From Roseicyclus salinarum (GTDB lineage Bacteria > Pseudomonadota > Alphaproteobacteria > Rhodobacterales > Rhodobacteraceae), in the NCBI RefSeq assembly GCF_029624655.1, contig NZ_JARRSA010000008.1, positions 62,001 through 126,000 on the forward strand: DNA of 64,000 nt, given 5' to 3'. Both the position numbers and the translations under genes were made by a program. How positions within the stretch are numbered: position 1 is the stretch's first letter; every line of letters starts with the position of its first letter. Below, one piece after another: positions 18,185-26,751 of the stretch. A model generated the notes under the pieces. The model was not told the origin of the DNA and did no database searches. It saw only the letters and a list, made by a program, of their open reading frames with translations.

Positions 18185-19576
18185 TCAATCCATCACGTAG
18201 CCGTAGGAGCCGGTGAAGTCCTGCTCGGCCACGTCACCTGCGGCGGTGCCCGAACGGGGTCGTCCGGCGGTCCGCCCGTGCAAGAAGAGATCGGCCTCCG
18301 TCGGGATGGCGACGCGATCCGTCGGAAGCGCCAGCGCCTCGCCCCGAACCGGGTTCACGAGATGCGCCGTGACGATGATGACAAGCTCCGTCTGCTCGCG
18401 CTGGTAGTTGGCCGAGCGGAACAGCGCGCCGAGGATCGGCAGGTCGCCAAGCCAGGGCACCTGTCCGACGCTGTCGCGGAAGTCGTCCTGCAGAAGACCC
18501 GCGATCGCGAAGCTCTCTCCGTCGCGAAGCTCGACCGTGGTGCTGGCCCTGCGGGTGTTGAGCGACGGGATTTCCGCCCCGCCGCCGAAGGCGACCGTGG
18601 GGCCGATGGACGAGACCTCGGCGTTGAGGTTGAGATTGATGATCTCGCCTTCCACGACGGTGGGCGTGAACTGCATGTTGACGCCGAAGGGCTTGAACTC
18701 GACGCCGACGCCGTTGTCGCCCTGCACCGGAACCGGGTATTCGCCGCCCGCGAGGAAGTCCGCGGACTGCCCCGACAGCGCGGTGAGGTTGGGTTCGGCA
18801 AGCGTGCGGACCATGCCGTTGCTTTCCAGCGCCTCGATCAGGATGCCGATCTGCGCAGAGCCTGCGCCGAAGGCGATCGACAGGGCGCCGGTGCGTCCGT
18901 CGACCGAAGCGGGGCCGAGGTTGGCCTCGGAGGGCGCGCCGAGCGAGCTGAGCGCGTTCGTGCCAAGGGCGGCATCGCTGCTGCTGACGCCGAGCGAGGT
19001 CGAAAGCTCCTGCCGCACGGTGCGCTGCATTTCGGCGAAGCGCACCTGAAGCAGAACCTGCTGCGTGCCGCCGACCATCATCAGGTTGGAGACGCCGCCG
19101 GGCGCGTAGCGCTCGGCCAGCTGCATGGCGCGATCGACCGCCTGCCCCGAGCTGACGGTGCCCGAAAGCACGATGCCGTCGTTGGCGGTGCGCACCTCGA
19201 CGGGTTCGCCGGGAAGGATCTCGCCAAGGCGCTCGCGCAGTTCGGCGACGTCGGGGACGACCTGGATCTCGACATTGGCGATCAGGTTGCCCTCGGCGCC
19301 GAGCAGGGTCATCGTCGTGCGGCCGGGCGCGCGTCCGAGGATGTAGATGGACCGCTCCGACAGCGTCGCGATGTCCGCGATCGCCGGGTTGGCGACGGAA
19401 AGTTCGGCGAAGAGCATGTCGCTCTCGACCACGACAGCCCTGTTCATGGGAACGCGAAGGGTGGCCGAAGTCGCCCCTTCGAGCACCCGCAGGGTCTGAG
19501 CCGTGCTGGGCGCCGGCTGCGATAAGACCGCACCAAGCCCTAGGGCCATTGCGGCCAGGAATCTCGTCAAGCTCAT
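18185..19576 (-). CDS. cpaC: Tad pilus outer-membrane secretin CpaC (RcpA)
   Basis: The protein of about 463 residues has a signal peptide (ALGLGAVLSQPAPSTA), an N-terminal pilus-secretin domain and a BON-like segment (about 115-180). The C-terminal secretin domain carries LAGGEYPVPVQ, EFKPFGVNMQFTP and SFAIAGLLQD. It forms the outer-membrane pore through which the pilus exits. The start at 19576 is favoured because GGCAGGAT lies upstream; a start 14 codons earlier lacks a signal-peptide-like beginning. Confidence 0.93.
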   Translation of the reverse strand: MSLTRFLAAMALGLGAVLSQPAPSTAQTLRVLEGATSATLRVPMNRAVVVESDMLFAELSVANPAIADIATLSERSIYILGRAPGRTTMTLLGAEGNLIANVEIQVVPDVAELRERLGEILPGEPVEVRTANDGIVLSGTVSSGQAVDRAMQLAERYAPGGVSNLMMVGGTQQVLLQVRFAEMQRTVRQELSTSLGVSSSDAALGTNALSSLGAPSEANLGPASVDGRTGALSIAFGAGSAQIGILIEALESNGMVRTLAEPNLTALSGQSADFLAGGEYPVPVQGDNGVGVEFKPFGVNMQFTPTVVEGEIINLNLNAEVSSIGPTVAFGGGAEIPSLNTRRASTTVELRDGESFAIAGLLQDDFRDSVGQVPWLGDLPILGALFRSANYQREQTELVIIVTAHLVNPVRGEALALPTDRVAIPTEADLFLHGRTAGRPRSGTAAGDVAEQDFTGSYGYVMD

Positions 19577-19718
19577 GATGATCCTGCCTCTATGCCTCGT
19601 TAAGGGCGTTGTCCGCATGGCCGCCCATTTTGTCCACCTTGCCTCAGTTCAGGTTTTCACGCAAGAATCTGTTACTTGCGGCAAGTTCTTTATGTGCCAA
19701 TTCGACAACGCTTCCCAT

Positions 19719-19727
19719 TTATCCACA
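19719..19727 (+). promoter_or_regulatory. Consensus DnaA box (single)
   Basis: A perfect TTATCCACA nonamer lies in the AT-rich leader of cpaC. A partial ATCCACAGG copy occurs 26 bases further on. A single box can arise by chance, so any regulatory role is a guess. Confidence 0.3.
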
Positions 19728-19764
19728 GGATTGGCCGTCGGAATTCCATCCACAGGCGGACATG

Positions 19765-19802
19765 AAAAACCCCGGCGCGAGTTGGATCGCGCCGGGGTTT
19801 TT
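19765..19802. terminator. Strong bidirectional terminator after cpaB
   Basis: An inverted repeat with arms AAAAACCCCGGCGCGA and TCGCGCCGGGGTTTTT surrounds a 6-base loop and is flanked by A and T runs. It lies 50 bases beyond the cpaB stop and upstream of cpaC, so cpaB and cpaC are separate transcription units. Confidence 0.85.
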
Positions 19803-19851
19803 CAGTGTTTCGCCGTGCGCCGGACCGGGTCCGGACGACGTATTGTCTACA

Positions 19852-20676
19852 TCAGTTGGTGCAGGGCACCTGGGTCACGACGACCTCTCCGCCCCGGCGC
19901 GCACGCACGGTGCAGACCTGGGGCGCGGTGCTCTGGACGACTTCCTCGGCCCCCAGAAGCTCGCTCGTCGAGACCTCGACCGCGTCCGAGATGCTTTCGT
20001 CGCCCACGCCCACGAGCGCCAGCGTCAGGCCGCCACTGGCCTGGGCCTGGGTCAGCGCGCCGATGTCGCCGGGCGCCGCCATGACGGTAATGGTGCGCGC
20101 GATGGTGGGGTTGTTGCGGTCCTCGTCGGCGATCTGGTCGATGGCGATGATCTGCACGTTAGAACGGATCAGGCGCGTGACGCGCTCGCCGTCACGGCCG
20201 TTGCCGGTCCAGTAGACGTCGACGCGGTCGCCGGGACGCAGGAAGCCGGAGACGCCCGAGGTCACGTCGACGCGCAGCGCAAGCGCGCGCATCCCCGCCT
20301 CGAGCCGCGAGGCCACGCCCGCGTCCTCGCCGGGGGCCGTCACCTTGGAGATCAGGATCGGCTCGCTGGCCTCCATCATCCGCAGCACGATGCGCGGCTC
20401 CTGGGTGTCGGAGGGGAAGAGGTCTTCGGCGCTGGTGAAGGCTCCGAAGGGCACGTGATCGGCGGGCCAGCGGATGGCGCGCACGTCCTCCTGTCGCAGC
20501 GGCTCGCCATAGCGGATCTGGCGCGTCACGATGAAGACGTCGGTCGTCGGCACGATGGCGTCGCTCTGCTGGGCCAGCGCTGCCTGATACTGGTCGAAAC
20601 GGTCCTTCGCGGCAGTCACCGCAAACGCGGCAAGGCCGACGCCGACCATGAGGACCAGGACGAAAATGATACGCAT
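19852..20676 (-). CDS. cpaB: Tad pilus assembly protein CpaB (RcpC)
   Basis: The 274-residue protein has an N-terminal membrane anchor or signal (IFVLVLMVGVGLAAFAVTA). An SAF domain (about 45-110; VFIVTRQIRYGEPLRQEDVRAI) follows, then the RcpC/CpaB C-terminal region with FLRPGDRVDVYWTG. CpaB acts in the periplasm and aids secretin and pilus function. The C-terminal pair of cysteines may form a disulfide. It lies between the first pilin gene and a terminator. Confidence 0.9.
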   Translation of the reverse strand: MRIIFVLVLMVGVGLAAFAVTAAKDRFDQYQAALAQQSDAIVPTTDVFIVTRQIRYGEPLRQEDVRAIRWPADHVPFGAFTSAEDLFPSDTQEPRIVLRMMEASEPILISKVTAPGEDAGVASRLEAGMRALALRVDVTSGVSGFLRPGDRVDVYWTGNGRDGERVTRLIRSNVQIIAIDQIADEDRNNPTIARTITVMAAPGDIGALTQAQASGGLTLALVGVGDESISDAVEVSTSELLGAEEVVQSTAPQVCTVRARRGGEVVVTQVPCTN

Positions 20677-20840
20677 GTCGGCACCCTCTGGTTGCTGTTC
20701 ATCGCCGCGTCATGCGGCCTGTTGCGGCGCAGGCAGCCCATCCGCCCGCGCGACGCATTTCTCTGTCGGCGAGGTTTCGCCGATAAATCGGGCGAAATTT
20801 TGGTCGGCCCCCGGAAAAGCCGAGGCCGGCGAACGGGAAG

Positions 20841-20863
20841 GGCCCCGGAGTGTGTCCGGGGCC
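20841..20863 (-). terminator. Hairpin after the first Flp pilin gene
   Basis: A perfect 9-bp stem GGCCCCGGA/TCCGGGGCC with a 5-base loop sits 28 bases beyond the pilin stop. The T-tract is poor, so it may act as an attenuator or mRNA 3' stabiliser that favours high pilin expression over cpaB. Confidence 0.55.
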
Positions 20864-20891
20864 GCGACCCTGTGCCGGCGGACCCGCGCCC

Positions 20892-21131
20892 TTACGGGGT
20901 GGTGGTCGTCGTGGTGCCGCCGCTCTGGTTGGCGTCGTCGAAGGGGTTGCGCAGCGGGTCGGTGCTGCTGAGCGTGGACGAGATGTTGCCGGAAAGATCC
21001 TCGATCCCGCCCGAGACGACGGCCATGACGGCGAGGCCGAGGCCGACGATGGCAGCCGTCAGCACGACCCAGTCGACCGTGACGGCGCCGGCTTCGTCGG
21101 AAAGAAAGGATCTGATCTGGTTGATGGCCAT
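20892..21131 (-). CDS. Flp-type pilin, paralogue 1 (long tail)
   Basis: The 79-residue Flp prepilin has a short charged leader, then the cleavage region EAGAVTVDWVVLTAAIVGLGLAVMA. If cleavage follows the Gly, position +5 is Asp and +6 is Trp, where Flp pilins usually have Glu and Tyr. The C-terminus carries a low-complexity Gly-Thr tail not found in the other three paralogues. It is probably a major or variant subunit processed by CpaA. GGAGTGTTTCC supports the start. Confidence 0.9.
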   Translation of the reverse strand: MAINQIRSFLSDEAGAVTVDWVVLTAAIVGLGLAVMAVVSGGIEDLSGNISSTLSSTDPLRNPFDDANQSGGTTTTTTP

Positions 21132-21487
21132 GGAAACACTCCTGCTGATATGTGAGATGGCGGTTCGGCCGTCGCGGTGCCGGCCGTCGAGGTCGGCGGG
21201 CAGGGCGGGACGGGCCGGGCGCGTTCTGCACCGGCGCCTTGAGCGCGAGGAACACAGACGGGCCGCGCGGGGCAGGAATGTGACGGAGCGGGGACGCGAT
21301 GGGCGCCTTCCGGCAGGATTTTAGATTGATCTGAAAGGCGAGCCGGGGGCGCCGGGGGACGACGACCTCCGGGACGACGAAAGCCGCCACGCGGTTGCGG
21401 GCGGCTTCCGGGGCGGCACATGCCGCGAGTTTCTGGACGTGCCGGCCGCGTTTCCGGATGTTCGGAGCCTGCGGCTGGACGGGCCTT
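21132..21487. other. Intergenic region between pilin genes 1 and 2
   Basis: About 355 bases. It holds the hairpin at 21381-21406 and the leader of the first pilin gene. No coding frame here looks real. Confidence 0.5.
21381..21406 (-). terminator. Hairpin after Flp pilin gene 2
   Basis: An inverted repeat AAGCCGCC/GGCGGCTT with a 10-base loop lies about 80 bases past the pilin stop. On the minus strand a short TTTCG follows. It is a moderate terminator candidate. Confidence 0.5.
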
Positions 21488-21679
21488 CTACTGGAAGGCG
21501 GTGGTGATCGTGACGTCGTCGTTCAGCGCGCTGTTGATCTCGGTCGCCACATCGCTGATGCCGCCCGACACCAGGACCGTGACGGCCATGGCGAGGCCCA
21601 CGATCGCGGCGGTCAGCACCACCCAGTCGACGGTGATCGCGCCCGTCTCAGACGCGATGAAGCGCTTGAGATGCGACAT
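21488..21679 (-). CDS. Flp-type pilin, paralogue 2
   Basis: The prepilin of about 63 residues has leader MSHLKRFIASETG, then AITVDWVVLTAAIVGLAMAV and a short Thr-rich C-terminus. The ATG at 21679 lies only 4 bases past the stop of the upstream pilin gene, which suggests translational coupling. A GTG at 21697 is in frame but would overlap that gene. It has the same Asp/Trp (+5/+6) signature as its paralogues. Confidence 0.88.
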   Translation of the reverse strand: MSHLKRFIASETGAITVDWVVLTAAIVGLAMAVTVLVSGGISDVATEINSALNDDVTITTAFQ

Positions 21680-21683
21680 GCGT

Positions 21684-21881
21684 TCAGTCCGTGACACTGA
21701 AGGTCGTGTTCACCGTCGACTGCGTGAGCGCGGTGTTGATGTCGCCGGCCACGTCTTCCAGGCCACCCGAGATCAGTGCGAAGACGGCAAGGCAGAGCCC
21801 CACGAGCGCGGCGGTAAGAACGACCCAGTCGACGGTGACTGCGCCGGCTTCGGACACAAGAAACTTTTTCATGTTATTCAT
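21684..21881 (-). CDS. Flp-type pilin, paralogue 3
   Basis: The 65-residue prepilin reads MNNMKKFLVSEAG, then AVTVDWVVLTAALVGLCLAV with a cysteine inside the hydrophobic helix. The C-terminus (TVNTTFSVTD) is nearly identical to paralogue 4, pointing to recent duplication. The start at 21881 has GGAG 8 bases upstream. It forms a tight pair with paralogue 2. Confidence 0.9.
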   Translation of the reverse strand: MNNMKKFLVSEAGAVTVDWVVLTAALVGLCLAVFALISGGLEDVAGDINTALTQSTVNTTFSVTD

Positions 21882-22077
21882 TTTCAAATCTCCAAATCCC
21901 GATTTTCCGAAACGTGATACTCGCTGAAGGGGAGTGTACGTCGCGGCCCCGGCATTACGATGTTGTGAGACTAAGGCGGCAATTTGGCACGATATCGAAA
22001 TCAATTGGATGCAACTCTTGGGTGGCGGCGTGCTTGCGGGGGGTGGGCTGCCAGGATCGGCGACAGGCCTTAAAAGT

Positions 22078-22108
22078 TGAAACGCCGCATACGGAATGCG
22101 GCGTTTCA
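22078..22108 (-). terminator. Terminator after Flp pilin gene 4
   Basis: A 13-bp perfect stem (TGAAACGCCGCAT/ATGCGGCGTTTCA) with a 5-base loop is followed on the minus strand by AACTTTTAA. It separates pilin gene 4 from the pilin 3-2 pair. Confidence 0.75.
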
Positions 22109-22168
22109 CAAGAGCGATGGATCCTGATTGCGATCCCCGGCCCGCGGAAATGCGGCCGGAGGCTGCAG

Positions 22169-22369
22169 TCAGTCCGTGACGCTGAAGGTGGTGTTGACGG
22201 TTGTCTGCGTGAGAGCGGTGTTGATGTCGCCTGCCACGTCCTCGAGGCCACCCGACACGACGGCCATGACGGCCAGGCCGAGGCCGACGATGGCTGCGGT
22301 GAGCACGACCCAGTCAACCGTCACGGCACCGGATTCGGACTTTGCGAAGTTCTTCAGAAGAGCGGTCAT
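22169..22369 (-). CDS. Flp-type pilin, paralogue 4
   Basis: The 66-residue prepilin has leader MTALLKNFAKSESG and mature start AVTVDWVVLTAAIVGLGLAV. The start has GGAGATTGTACA upstream. It is the first gene of the tad locus in transcription order and has its own terminator, as expected for an abundantly made major pilin. Confidence 0.9.
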   Translation of the reverse strand: MTALLKNFAKSESGAVTVDWVVLTAAIVGLGLAVMAVVSGGLEDVAGDINTALTQTTVNTTFSVTD

Positions 22370-22678
22370 TGTACAATCTCCAGTTTGATCGCTTTGGTCT
22401 GTTCAGGTCGGTCGGGCAGCTGAAGACCCCTTTCCTCACCGAAAGATGCACCTTTGGTCGCGTCGAAAACGGGCGGGAATTGGGCGGTGATGAGAATTTT
22501 AAGAGAATTCTCGCCGCTTGTTTTGCCGGCCGGGCGCAGGCATGATCGCGTCAGGATCCCTCTGCGGACCCCCGAAGCGGACGCGAGAGACGTCGCGCAC
22601 GGGGCCGGACGGGCCAAGGCAGGCAGCAAGGCAGGGGCCCGCGACCCTCCGGACGATCCCGGGGATGCGGGCGGACGC
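22370..22678. other. Divergent intergenic region, pilin 4 / transglycosylase
   Basis: About 309 bases between divergent genes. It holds an AT-rich inverted repeat (22492-22512) in otherwise GC-rich DNA, probably marking promoters for the pilin gene. A long in-frame extension of the transglycosylase across this region looks non-coding. Confidence 0.5.
22492..22512. promoter_or_regulatory. Operator-like inverted repeat upstream of pilin 4
   Basis: The arms GAGAATT and AATTCTC are separated by 7 bases, and the right arm is part of a GAGAATTCTC palindrome. The AT-rich symmetry, about 125 bases upstream of the pilin ATG, suggests a transcription factor site. No factor is assigned. Confidence 0.4.
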
Positions 22679-23542
22679 ATGAAACAGGCAATGGCTTTTT
22701 GCGCAGCGATGGTGCTGCTGGGCGCGGTGGCGCTTCCGTCCGTGGCATCCGCCGAGGAAACCGGACATATTTTCAGGCGCGTGACGGTGCCGGGGCCGGG
22801 CCATGTGGGGCCGCGGATCGATATCCAGATCCGTCCCGGCGACAACTTCACCACGCCCGACCCCAACGCGATCGCGGCCCGCCCGCCGGTTCCCGAGGCC
22901 TCGCCCGATCCTGTCGGGCAGGATTCTGTCGGGCCGGAGACGGCCGATGGCTTCGCGGACTGGTTCTGGACGCGGGTCAGCCCGTCGCTTCCCGCAGACA
23001 CCGCGCGATACTGGTCGGCCGAGGCGCTGTTCGAGGACGGCCCCCGCGAGGCGCAGGCCGTCACCCCGAGGCTTGCCCATGTCGCCGGAATCGCCGAGGC
23101 GCATGGCCGCGAACTGCTGGCGGCGACCGTCGGCACCGCGGTCTCGCCCGCCTTCGCGCTCGCCATCATCGCGGTCGAAAGCGCGGGCCGCGCCGAGGCC
23201 GTCAGCCACGCTGGCGCGCAGGGCCTGATGCAGCTGATCCCGGCCACGGCGGACAGGTTCGGCGTGGCCGATCCCTTCGACCCGGCCCAGAACATCCGCG
23301 GCGGGGTGGCCTATCTCGACTGGCTGATGAACGAGTTCGACCGCGATCCGGTGCTGGTGCTTGCGGCCTACAACGCGGGCGAGGGCGCGGTGATCAGGTC
23401 GGGCGGCGTTCCGAACTACGAGGAGACGCGCAACTACGTGCCGCGCGTGCTGGCGGCCTGGCAAGTGGCGCGCAGCCTGTGCCGCACCCCGCCCGAGCTC
23501 GTCTCGGACGGTTGCGTGTTCCAGCCGATCGCGGTGCGCTAG
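22679..23542 (+). CDS. Periplasmic lytic transglycosylase
   Basis: The 287-residue protein has a clear signal peptide (MAFCAAMVLLGAVALPSVASA). A C-terminal SLT goose-lysozyme-like domain follows (about 155-270): the catalytic glutamate in IIAVESAGRAEAVSHAGAQGLMQL, then GGVAYLDWLMNEF and VLAAYNAGEGAV. It cleaves peptidoglycan glycan strands. Its place beside the pilin genes suggests it could open the wall for pilus assembly, but it is transcribed away from them. The start gives an ideal signal peptide though the ribosome site is weak. Confidence 0.92.
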   Translation: MKQAMAFCAAMVLLGAVALPSVASAEETGHIFRRVTVPGPGHVGPRIDIQIRPGDNFTTPDPNAIAARPPVPEASPDPVGQDSVGPETADGFADWFWTRVSPSLPADTARYWSAEALFEDGPREAQAVTPRLAHVAGIAEAHGRELLAATVGTAVSPAFALAIIAVESAGRAEAVSHAGAQGLMQLIPATADRFGVADPFDPAQNIRGGVAYLDWLMNEFDRDPVLVLAAYNAGEGAVIRSGGVPNYEETRNYVPRVLAAWQVARSLCRTPPELVSDGCVFQPIAVR

Positions 23543-23543
23543 G

Positions 23544-23825
23544 TCACGCGAAGACGTCGGCCCATTCGGGGTGCCGCCGCAACTGGGCGCGCACGAACGG
23601 GCAAAGCGGCGTGATTTTCACGCCCTCCGCCCGCGCATCGGCGACCAGACGCTCCACCAGCCGCAGGCCCGCGCCGCTTCCGCGCATCGCGTCCGGCACG
23701 CCGGTGTGATCGGCGATGATGTGGGTGGGCGACAGGATCGAATAGGTCAGCTCCGCCTCGGCGCCATTCTCGGCGAGGACGTAACGCCCCTTCGATCCCG
23801 TCGTCTCCCTCGTGATCTCAGACAA
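23544..23825 (-). CDS. Small GNAT-like N-acetyltransferase (YjdJ type)
   Basis: The 93-residue protein matches the compact Gcn5-related fold, with [45 protein letters not shown], where RGSGAG is the acetyl-CoA pyrophosphate loop. [19 protein letters not shown] at the end is typical of this small family. The substrate is unknown. It overlaps the scoB stop by 8 bases, so the two are probably co-translated. Confidence 0.87.
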   Translation of the reverse strand: MSEITRETTGSKGRYVLAENGAEAELTYSILSPTHIIADHTGVPDAMRGSGAGLRLVERLVADARAEGVKITPLCPFVRAQLRRHPEWADVFA

Positions 23826-24462
23826 TGGTGGCTTCCGTCGCGGCGCGCAGGTCGTCGTGGCTGACGCCCGGGGCGGTCTCGACGATCTGCAGCCCCTTGT
23901 GCGCCACGTCGAGCACGCCGAGGTTGGTGATGATCCGGTCCACCACGCCCTTGCCCGTCAGCGGCAGGGTGCATTGCTTCAGCACCTTGGACGCCCCGTG
24001 CTTGTTCTGGTGGTCCATCACCACCACGACGCGCCCGACGCCCGCCACGAGGTCCATCGCGCCGCCCATGCCCTTCACCAGCTTGCCGGGGATCATCCAG
24101 TTGGCGAGGTCGCCCTCCTCGGAGACCTCCATCGCGCCGAGGATCGCCATCGCGATCTTGCCGCCCCGGATCATCCCGAACGAGGTGGCGCTGTCGAAGT
24201 AGGACGTGTGCGGCAGCTCGGTGATCGTCTGCTTGCCGGCGTTGATCAGGTCGGGGTCCTCGTCGCCCTCGAAGGGGAAGGGCCCCATGCCGAGCATCCC
24301 GTTCTCGGACTGAAGCGTGACGGTGACGCCCTCGGGGATGTAGTTCGACACCAGCGTGGGAATGCCGATGCCGAGGTTGACGTAGGTGCCGTCCTCCAGC
24401 TCCTGCGCGGCGCGCGCGGCCATCTGGTGACGGTCCCAGCCCTGTTTCACTTCGGTCGTCAT
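23818..24462 (-). CDS. scoB: 3-oxoacid CoA-transferase subunit B
   Basis: The 214-residue beta subunit has the catalytic glutamate in the SENG motif near residue 51 ([13 protein letters not shown]) and the family stretch [16 protein letters not shown]. With ScoA it transfers CoA from succinyl-CoA to acetoacetate or similar acids in the cytosol. It begins 3 bases after the scoA stop. Confidence 0.94.
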   Translation of the reverse strand: MTTEVKQGWDRHQMAARAAQELEDGTYVNLGIGIPTLVSNYIPEGVTVTLQSENGMLGMGPFPFEGDEDPDLINAGKQTITELPHTSYFDSATSFGMIRGGKIAMAILGAMEVSEEGDLANWMIPGKLVKGMGGAMDLVAGVGRVVVVMDHQNKHGASKVLKQCTLPLTGKGVVDRIITNLGVLDVAHKGLQIVETAPGVSHDDLRAATEATIV

Positions 24463-24465
24463 GGC

Positions 24466-25170
24466 TCAGGCCTCCTCGCGCTTGCGGACGGTCCGCTGTT
24501 CGATCCGCTTCTCGTGCGCGCCCTGGATGAGCCTGTGCACGTAGACGCCGGGCAGGTGGATGTGGTCGGGGTCGAGCGAACCCGTGGGCACGATCTCCTC
24601 GACCTCCATTATGCAGGTGCGCCCGCACATCGCGGCGGGCACGTTGAAGTTGCGCGCGGTCTTGCGGAAGATCGCGTTGCCGGTCTCGTCGGCCTTCCAT
24701 GCCTTCACGATGGAGATGTCGGCGAAGATGCCGCGCTCCATGATGTAGGTCTCGCCGTCGAAGTCCTTGTGCTCCTTGCCCTCGGCGATGACGGTGCCGA
24801 CGCCTGTCCTGGTGTAGAAGCCCGGGATGCCCGCGCCGCCCGCCCGCATCCGCTCGGCGAGCGTGCCTTGCGGGTTGAACTCGATCTCGAGCTCTCCCGA
24901 GAGATACTGGCGCATGAACTCGTCGTTCTCGCCGACGTAGGAGGACATCATCCTGGCGATCTGGCGGGTGTCGAGCAGCTTGCCGAGGCCGAAGCCGTCC
25001 ACGCCGCAATTGTTCGACGCGATGGTAAGATCCTTGACGCCGCTCTTCACCAGCGCGTCGATCAGAAGCTCGGGGATGCCGCAGAGGCCGAAGCCGCCCG
25101 CCGCGATCAACATGCCGTCCTTCAAAAGCCCGTCGAGCGCCTCGTCGGCCGAGCCGTATACCTTCTTCAT
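24466..25170 (-). CDS. scoA: 3-oxoacid CoA-transferase subunit A
   Basis: The 234-residue alpha subunit has the CoA-binding Gly-rich motif [12 protein letters not shown] near residue 24, plus SNNCG and [24 protein letters not shown]. It works with ScoB in ketone-body or 3-oxoacid use. The ATG at 25170 is in frame with the family's normal start ([12 protein letters not shown]). The start region is duplicated 20 bases upstream, giving a second ATG (25190) whose seven-codon frame ends by overlapping this start as ATGA. Confidence 0.95.
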   Translation of the reverse strand: MKKVYGSADEALDGLLKDGMLIAAGGFGLCGIPELLIDALVKSGVKDLTIASNNCGVDGFGLGKLLDTRQIARMMSSYVGENDEFMRQYLSGELEIEFNPQGTLAERMRAGGAGIPGFYTRTGVGTVIAEGKEHKDFDGETYIMERGIFADISIVKAWKADETGNAIFRKTARNFNVPAAMCGRTCIMEVEEIVPTGSLDPDHIHLPGVYVHRLIQGAHEKRIEQRTVRKREEA

Positions 25171-25193
25171 GGGCCCAATACCTTCTTCATGGG
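25158..25193. repeat. 20-bp-offset duplication across the scoA start
   Basis: A 16-base sequence containing the start codon and ATGAAGAAGG (minus strand) occurs twice with a 20-base offset. The upstream copy opens a short frame (seven codons plus stop) ending in TGA inside the scoA ATGA. Confidence 0.85.
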
Positions 25194-25295
25194 ATCGCGT
25201 TCCCCCCTTTCGAAAATCGTCGGCACCGTGGCGCGGCAGGCAGGCGAAGTCAACGCGGATGGCCGGCGCGCGGGGCCGTGCCCCCGCGCCGTCGT

Positions 25296-26402
25296 TCAGT
25301 AGCCGAAACCGGCCTCCATGTCGCCGATCCATGACGACACGAACGCGTCGAAACGCGGACCCGGCTGCTGCGCCTCGATCCGGTTGGCGAGCGGGTCGGG
25401 CGCGGTGATCGCGCTGCCGGCCAGCGTCTCGATCACGGCATGCCCGCAGAATGGAACATGCGCCTCGGAATAGCCGCCCTCGTGCACCATCACGAGGCGC
25501 CCACCGCAGAGGTCGGCCGCCGCCTCGACCATCATCTCGGTCATCGCGCGGAAGGTGTGGGAGCCCGCCATCATCCGGCTCAGGGGATCGACGGCCGATG
25601 CGTCGTAGCCGCAGGCGACGATGATCACGTCGGGCTCGTAGTCGGCGAGCGCGGGCATCACGATCCGCTCCATCGCCTCGAGGTAGCAGGCATGTCCGCC
25701 CCCCGGCGGAAGCGGCACGTTGACGTTGTATCCCTCGCCCGCACCGGTTCCCCGGTCGCCCGCGTCGCCGGTGTCGTAGGGATAATTGCGTTCCTGATGA
25801 AGCGAGATCGTCAGCACGTCGTCGCGGTCGTAGTAGATGGCCTCGGTTCCGTTGCCGTGATGCACGTCCCAGTCGATCACCGCGACGCGCTCCGCCAGCC
25901 GCGCCTCGAAGGCCGCCTCGACGGCCACGGCGATGTTGTTCAGCAGGCAGAAGCCGTTGGGGAAATCGGGCAGGCAATGGTGGCCGGGCGGCCGCGAGAG
26001 GGCGTAGGCGTTCGCGATCTCGCCCCTGAGTGTGGAAAACAGGGCCTGCTTGGCGAGCCCCGCGGACAGGCAGGCGATGTCGTAGCCGTCCGGTCCGAAC
26101 GGCGTGCGAAGGCCCAGCTCGCCTCCGCCCTCGGCGGCCGCGGCCTTGAACGCGTCGATATAGTCGGGAGTGTGGACGCGCAAAAGATCGCCCTCGGTCG
26201 CGGGCTCGGCGGTGCGCGCGTCCAGCTCGCGCCAGAGGCCCGTGACTTCCATGAGGTTCTTCAGGCGGCGCTTCGTCTCGGGGTTCTCGGGCAGGCCGCC
26301 CCCGACCGCGGGCTGCACGAGGCCGCCCACCGGAAGCAGGAAGGTGAAGTTGCCGCCCGAATGCCAGAAGCAGCGTTCGTCCCAGAAGAACCCTGTCGCC
26401 AT
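25296..26402 (-). CDS. Class II histone deacetylase-like amidohydrolase
   Basis: The 368-residue zinc amidohydrolase has the family motifs [10 protein letters not shown] (about 137), [10 protein letters not shown] (about 177), [15 protein letters not shown] and HEGGYS. Bacterial members remove acetyl groups from acetylpolyamines, acetylated proteins or related amides. The class II pattern is clear, but the substrate cannot be told. It sits upstream of scoAB on the same strand, with about 125 bases between. Confidence 0.92.
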   Translation of the reverse strand: MATGFFWDERCFWHSGGNFTFLLPVGGLVQPAVGGGLPENPETKRRLKNLMEVTGLWRELDARTAEPATEGDLLRVHTPDYIDAFKAAAAEGGGELGLRTPFGPDGYDIACLSAGLAKQALFSTLRGEIANAYALSRPPGHHCLPDFPNGFCLLNNIAVAVEAAFEARLAERVAVIDWDVHHGNGTEAIYYDRDDVLTISLHQERNYPYDTGDAGDRGTGAGEGYNVNVPLPPGGGHACYLEAMERIVMPALADYEPDVIIVACGYDASAVDPLSRMMAGSHTFRAMTEMMVEAAADLCGGRLVMVHEGGYSEAHVPFCGHAVIETLAGSAITAPDPLANRIEAQQPGPRFDAFVSSWIGDMEAGFGY

Positions 26403-26501
26403 GTGCCTGTCTCCTCGTCTTTCGGCGGATCATTTTCGGCGGACTATGGCAGGCCGTCCCGCGGTTGAACACCGGTGGCTGCGCGCGGCTGGCCCTGCGT
26501 C

Positions 26502-26741
26502 TCAGCCGTTGTTCCGCACGAGGCGATAGACGCCCTCGGGCAGGTCCAGCGCGGCGGCGAGGTCCTGAAGCTGCGTCATCGACAGGGTGATCTTCTGCAT
26601 CTGTTCGGTCCGGGCGTCGAATTGCTCGACCGTGATGCATTCCTCGAAGGCCGTGATGATCACGTCCTCCTGCAGCGGCGTCCCGTTCTCGTCCACGAGG
26701 GTGACGACCGTGGCGTCGAAATCGTGCTCGATGGTGAACAT
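26502..26741 (-). CDS. Small conserved-looking hypothetical protein
   Basis: The 79-residue acidic protein has no signal or membrane segment. The N-terminal part ([19 protein letters not shown]) looks like beta strands and the C-terminal part ([27 protein letters not shown]) like a helix. No family is recognised. It begins 10 bases after the DUF393 gene stop on the same strand, so the two probably share a transcript. Confidence 0.7.
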   Translation of the reverse strand: MFTIEHDFDATVVTLVDENGTPLQEDVIITAFEECITVEQFDARTEQMQKITLSMTQLQDLAAALDLPEGVYRLVRNNG

Positions 26742-26751
26742 GGCTGCAAGC

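Noticed and set aside
20892-22369. Repeated pilin genes as a CRISPR-like or mobile repeat array
   Set aside because: The repeats are coding paralogues with ribosome sites and terminators. There are no regular short spacers.
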